From: Streptomyces sp. V2I9 | GTDB taxonomy: Bacteria; Actinomycetota; Actinomycetes; Streptomycetales; Streptomycetaceae | DNA: 64,000 nucleotides | Reading direction: 5' to 3' | Assembly: GCF_030817475.1 (NCBI RefSeq) | Contig: NZ_JAUSZJ010000002.1 | Coordinates: 4,974,626 to 5,038,625 of the forward strand | In this document: positions 61,374-64,000 of the stretch, one piece after another | Layout of the letters: each line of letters starts with the position of its first letter | How positions within the stretch are numbered: position 1 is the first letter of the stretch | Notes under the pieces: model-generated | Told to the model about the DNA's origin: nothing | Databases searched by the model: none | The model's input: the letters and a program-made list of their open reading frames with translations, nothing else | Program-made: the position numbers and the translations under genes

Positions 61374-62027
61374 ATGAGTTCCCAGGTTCGCGGTGGGACG
61401 AGATGGAAGCGGTTCGCTCTGGTCATGGTGCCGAGCGTCGTCGCCACGGCGGCGGTGGGCGTCGGCCTCGCGCAGGGCGCGCTCGCCGCGTCCTTCGCGG
61501 TCTCCGGCCAGAGCTTTAAGGTCAGCACCGACAGGCTCGAGGGCGACGACTTCGTCCAGTACGGCAGTGTCGCGGTCGGTAAGGACCTCGAAGGCAAGGA
61601 AGCGGCGCACGCTGTCGCGGTGTCGGGTTTCAGCCGCGCGAAGATCACCAACATGTGCCAGTCGGTGGTCACGCCGAAGGTCCCGTTCATCAACAAGAGC
61701 GTCAGCCTGGAGCTGAATGCCGGTACCAACCCGAAGAAGCCGGTGAGGGCGACCAACCTCTACCTGGACGTCTCCGAGCTGGACGCCGACGCCTCCTTCC
61801 GCAACATCGACATCGGTGTCGCGGCCGGCTCGCTGGCGAAGAAGAACAAGCCGGGCAGCATCGGCATCCAGCCCGGTACGCAGGCGAACGGTGCGGGCTT
61901 CGCGCAGCGGGCCGACAAGGCCGTGCTGACCGACGTGAAGCAGACGGCATGGGCGACCACCGCCGGCACCTTCAAGCTCAGTGACCTGAAGCTGAGGCTG
62001 CACACGGGCGTCAAGGAGTGCTTCTAG
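61374..62027 (+). CDS. DUF6230 family secreted or membrane-anchored protein
   Basis: 217 aa. A basic N-terminus, then a hydrophobic helix (ALVMVPSVVATAAVGVGLAQG) and a beta-rich extracytoplasmic part (SFAVSGQSFKVSTDRLEG), with two Cys. I recognise the DUF6230 group, formerly labelled cholesterol esterase in some annotations without evidence. GAAGGAG before ATG 61374 decides the start. A hairpin follows at 62038. Confidence 0.85.
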   Translation: MSSQVRGGTRWKRFALVMVPSVVATAAVGVGLAQGALAASFAVSGQSFKVSTDRLEGDDFVQYGSVAVGKDLEGKEAAHAVAVSGFSRAKITNMCQSVVTPKVPFINKSVSLELNAGTNPKKPVRATNLYLDVSELDADASFRNIDIGVAAGSLAKKNKPGSIGIQPGTQANGAGFAQRADKAVLTDVKQTAWATTAGTFKLSDLKLRLHTGVKECF

Positions 62028-62037
62028 CACTCGGCCC

Positions 62038-62076
62038 GGGTGGCCGGAACGTCTTTCCGGGACGTTCCGGCCACCC
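62038..62076 (+). terminator. Strong hairpin inside the DUF6230/DUF6114 operon
   Basis: A perfect 16-bp stem (62038-62053 with 62061-62076) with a 7-nt loop starts 10 nt after the DUF6230 stop. The tail is CTCCCCTCC, so it may be a partial terminator that lets less transcript reach the next genes. Confidence 0.75.
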
Positions 62077-62126
62077 TCCCCTCCTTCCCTTCTCACCGCA
62101 GTACCGGTTCCAGGGAGCTGTTTTCC

Positions 62127-62714
62127 ATGAGCCCCGAGTCCACAGGGCAGAACGAGCACTTCATCAGCGTCTACCGGCGACGCTTCCGCGCCTGGCGGGG
62201 CGACCGCCCGTTCTGGGCCGGTCTGTTCACCATGGTCGGTGGCCTTCCCATCGCCTACTTCCCGTACGCCGATCTGCACCTCGGCAATATGACGCTGGCG
62301 ATGTCCACGACCGCCGGCGCCGGGTCCCTGATCATCGGAATCCTGCTGATCACCCTCGGTTTCACCATGTGGTTCCACCACATCGTCCGGGTGTTCGCGG
62401 GCGTCGCGGCCATCCTGCTGGCGCTGATCTCCATACCCGTCGCCAACATCGGCGGCTTCGTGATCGGGTTCCTGCTCTCCCTCTTCGGCGGAGCCCTGTC
62501 CGTTTCCTGGGTGCCCGGTGTGCCGCAGCAGGACGGCGAGGCGTCGGCGCAGGCCGGTCAGTCGCCGGTCGGCGAGCGGGACCCGCTGGCGAAGGACTTC
62601 TCGTACGAGGAGCGTCCCGAGGGCGAACTCCTGCCCACGGCCGTCCCGCAGCAGCAGGGCGCCGCCTTCGACACGGCGGTCGGCTCCGAAACCGGGGGGC
62701 ACCGTGCGGGGTGA
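62127..62714 (+). CDS. DUF6114 family membrane protein
   Basis: 195 aa with four hydrophobic segments (PFWAGLFTMVGGLPIAYFPY; TTAGAGSLIIGILLITLGF; FAGVAAILLALISIPVANIG; FVIGFLLSLFGGALSV) and a hydrophilic Pro/Gln-rich tail. DUF6114 genes regularly follow DUF6230 genes. GGGAG lies 9 nt before ATG 62127. Its stop lies within the start of the next gene. Confidence 0.85.
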   Translation: MSPESTGQNEHFISVYRRRFRAWRGDRPFWAGLFTMVGGLPIAYFPYADLHLGNMTLAMSTTAGAGSLIIGILLITLGFTMWFHHIVRVFAGVAAILLALISIPVANIGGFVIGFLLSLFGGALSVSWVPGVPQQDGEASAQAGQSPVGERDPLAKDFSYEERPEGELLPTAVPQQQGAAFDTAVGSETGGHRAG

Positions 62715-64000
62715 CGACGGACAGCGGACGGACGTCCGCGGCGGCGACGAGATCCGCGAGCGCACGGGTCCCCGCCACGCGGCCCCCAGGAAGTCGCTGC
62801 TCACCAAGCTCCACCTGCCCAGCGGGAAGAAGGCGCTGGCGCTCGCGGCGATGCCGACAGCGGTCTTCGTGGGCATGGGACTGACGCCCAAGCTGGCCCT
62901 GGCCGACGAGCGCATCGAGAACCCGTTCGCGCCCGGCCCCTGCGTCACCCGGTCCGACGAGCCGAGCGAGTCCGCCTCGCCCGAGCCCACCCCGTCCCCG
63001 TCGGCCACGGCGCAGGACGGGAAGGACGACCCCTCCGGCCAGGACGGCGCCGCGACCCCCACGCCCTCGGCCGAGGGTCCCGCCCCCGGCACGGAGAAGG
63101 ACCCGGCGGCCGGCGAGAAGCCCGGTACGGACACGCCGGCGCGCTCCGCCGACGGCGGGTCCGCCGGGACGCCCTCCGCGACCCCGACGCCCACCGCGTC
63201 GAAGAACCCGCTCGACCCGCTCGGCATCGGCGACGCGCTCAAGGACCTCTTCGACGGCCCGGACGACGAGAAGCCGGAGGAGCCGGCGGCCCCGTCCCCG
63301 AGCCCCACGCCCGAGGCGCCCGGGGAGTCGGAGAAGCCGGAGGCCCCGGCCGGGGGAGCGGGCGACAAGGCGGACGAGACGTCCGACGAGGCGGCCGACG
63401 CCATCCGCGAAGCCGCCGAGAAGGCCGGCGAGAAGGTCGAGGAGCTCGACGAGGACGTCAAGGGACTCGACCCCAAGAAGGACGAGGACATCCCGGACGG
63501 CGCGAAGCCCCGCTTCCCGTGCCCCGAGGCCGACCCGGACGCGCTCGCCGCGGCCGAACTGGAGCCCGGCATCCCGCTGCTGCCGAGCGCGCCGTGGACC
63601 CTGGAGTCCACGCGTCTCACCCTGCGGGGCCTCGACTACCACGGCATCGTCGAGGTGAAGAAGGCGGACGGCAGCATCAAGAAGGTGCTGAAGTTCACCG
63701 CGACCTCCATCGACATCAAGGACCTGCACCAGCTCACCGAGGGCCCGGCGGGCACGACGGGGCACGTGAAGTCCCGTCCCGGCTCGACCTCGGAGATCCG
63801 CGACGGCGAGGTCACGATGTACACGGAGGAGCTGAAGGGCAACCTCTTCGGCCTCATCCCGGTCACGTTCAGCCCGCAGACCCCGCCGCCGCTGAACGTC
63901 CCCATCGCCGTGTTCACCAACGTGAAGGTCGTCCAGGCCGGCCAGTTCGGCGGCACGCTCACCGTGCCCGGACTGAAGAACTACCTGGAAGGCGGCAAGG
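62704..64000 (+). CDS. Large Pro/Ser/Glu-rich envelope protein (partial, runs off the window)
   Basis: At least 432 aa; no stop before the window end. GTG 62704 overlaps the DUF6114 stop by 11 nt, with GGGGGG upstream. A hydrophobic helix (ALALAAMPTAVFVGMGLTP) lies at about residues 45-65, then some 190 residues rich in Pro, Ser, Thr, Glu and Asp, then a folded part (SAPWTLESTRLTLRGLDYHG). I recognise no domain. The order DUF6230, DUF6114, this protein suggests one envelope complex (inference). Confidence 0.78.
   Translation, partial: MRGDDGQRTDVRGGDEIRERTGPRHAAPRKSLLTKLHLPSGKKALALAAMPTAVFVGMGLTPKLALADERIENPFAPGPCVTRSDEPSESASPEPTPSPSATAQDGKDDPSGQDGAATPTPSAEGPAPGTEKDPAAGEKPGTDTPARSADGGSAGTPSATPTPTASKNPLDPLGIGDALKDLFDGPDDEKPEEPAAPSPSPTPEAPGESEKPEAPAGGAGDKADETSDEAADAIREAAEKAGEKVEELDEDVKGLDPKKDEDIPDGAKPRFPCPEADPDALAAAELEPGIPLLPSAPWTLESTRLTLRGLDYHGIVEVKKADGSIKKVLKFTATSIDIKDLHQLTEGPAGTTGHVKSRPGSTSEIRDGEVTMYTEELKGNLFGLIPVTFSPQTPPPLNVPIAVFTNVKVVQAGQFGGTLTVPGLKNYLEGGK

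Noticed and set aside
61374..62027. Cholesterol esterase
   Set aside because: No lipase or esterase motif is present; the label used for this family elsewhere has no support in the sequence.
60555..63620. A 1021-codon minus-strand frame over the envelope operon
   Set aside because: It covers three plus-strand genes with good starts and a terminator; the translation is Ser/Arg/Gly low complexity.

Overview
The window is high-GC actinomycete DNA and almost certainly comes from a Streptomyces chromosome. The reasons are a codon bias of GC-ended codons, frequent GTG/TTG starts, and Streptomyces marker genes: scy and filP (polar cytoskeleton), chiC-chiR-chiS, cslA-glxA-cslZ, an absC-like MarR gene, nucS, icmA and DUF6230/DUF6114 genes. 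From memory (no search was possible), most of the gene order follows the S. coelicolor SCO5365-SCO5420 neighbourhood. The main exception is the cslA-glxA-cslZ block, which I remember at SCO2836-2838 in that species. I see no tRNA, rRNA, CRISPR, IS element or prophage, so this reads as core chromosome with a few accessory insertions.

Layout. 84-9456: a polyprenyl-P GlcNAc-1-P transferase-like gene, then the F1Fo ATP synthase operon atpIBEFHAGDC behind a promoter that carries a Rex-type redox operator. atpH has an apparent one-base insertion near its 3' end. 9590-15025: a DUF2550 protein, then a chitinase (CBM2-FN3-GH18) with its two-component system and a recognisable chitin-regulated promoter. 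15048-23393: cobalamin adenosyltransferase, 3-hydroxyacyl-CoA dehydrogenase, a STAS protein, a P-loop membrane protein with a long external tail, the mismatch endonuclease nucS, a flavin monooxygenase and small conserved proteins. 23410-27424: two tandem ABC exporter ATPase/permease pairs that look like an internal duplication. 27508-32522: filP and scy. 32765-35571: methylmalonyl-CoA epimerase, acetyl-CoA acetyltransferase and meaB. 35663-38607: an Asp-rich PepSY protein divergent from an OmpR/kinase pair. 38715-42259: absC-like MarR, three tandem AIM24 genes, a DUF3817 membrane protein and a thiamine-binding protein. 42432-47329: the csl glycan locus. 47478-52683: regulators, an MFS exporter, a second DUF3817 protein and isobutyryl-CoA mutase icmA. 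52862-58611: a polymorphic toxin locus (LamG, Ala-rich helix, Hint, RNase A-like toxin, immunity candidate) in which the Hint domain is frameshifted. 58657-64000: TetR regulator, a thioredoxin-fold/TPR protein, and an envelope operon (DUF6230, DUF6114 and a Pro/Ser-rich protein cut by the window end).

Three themes tie genes together. One is B12-dependent short acyl-CoA metabolism: PduO-type adenosyltransferase, hydroxyacyl-CoA dehydrogenase, epimerase, thiolase, MeaB and IcmA. The second is apical growth: Scy/FilP and, about 10 kb away, CslA/GlxA/CslZ. The third is energy and redox control: the atp operon has a Rex-type site, and a second Rex-like site lies before one DUF3817 gene.

The most notable object is the toxin locus at 52862-58611. 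Its C-terminal domain keeps the His and Thr-x-Tyr pattern of bacterial RNase A-like CdiA toxins, and it is followed 10 nt later by an unrecognised 221-aa protein that is the natural immunity candidate.
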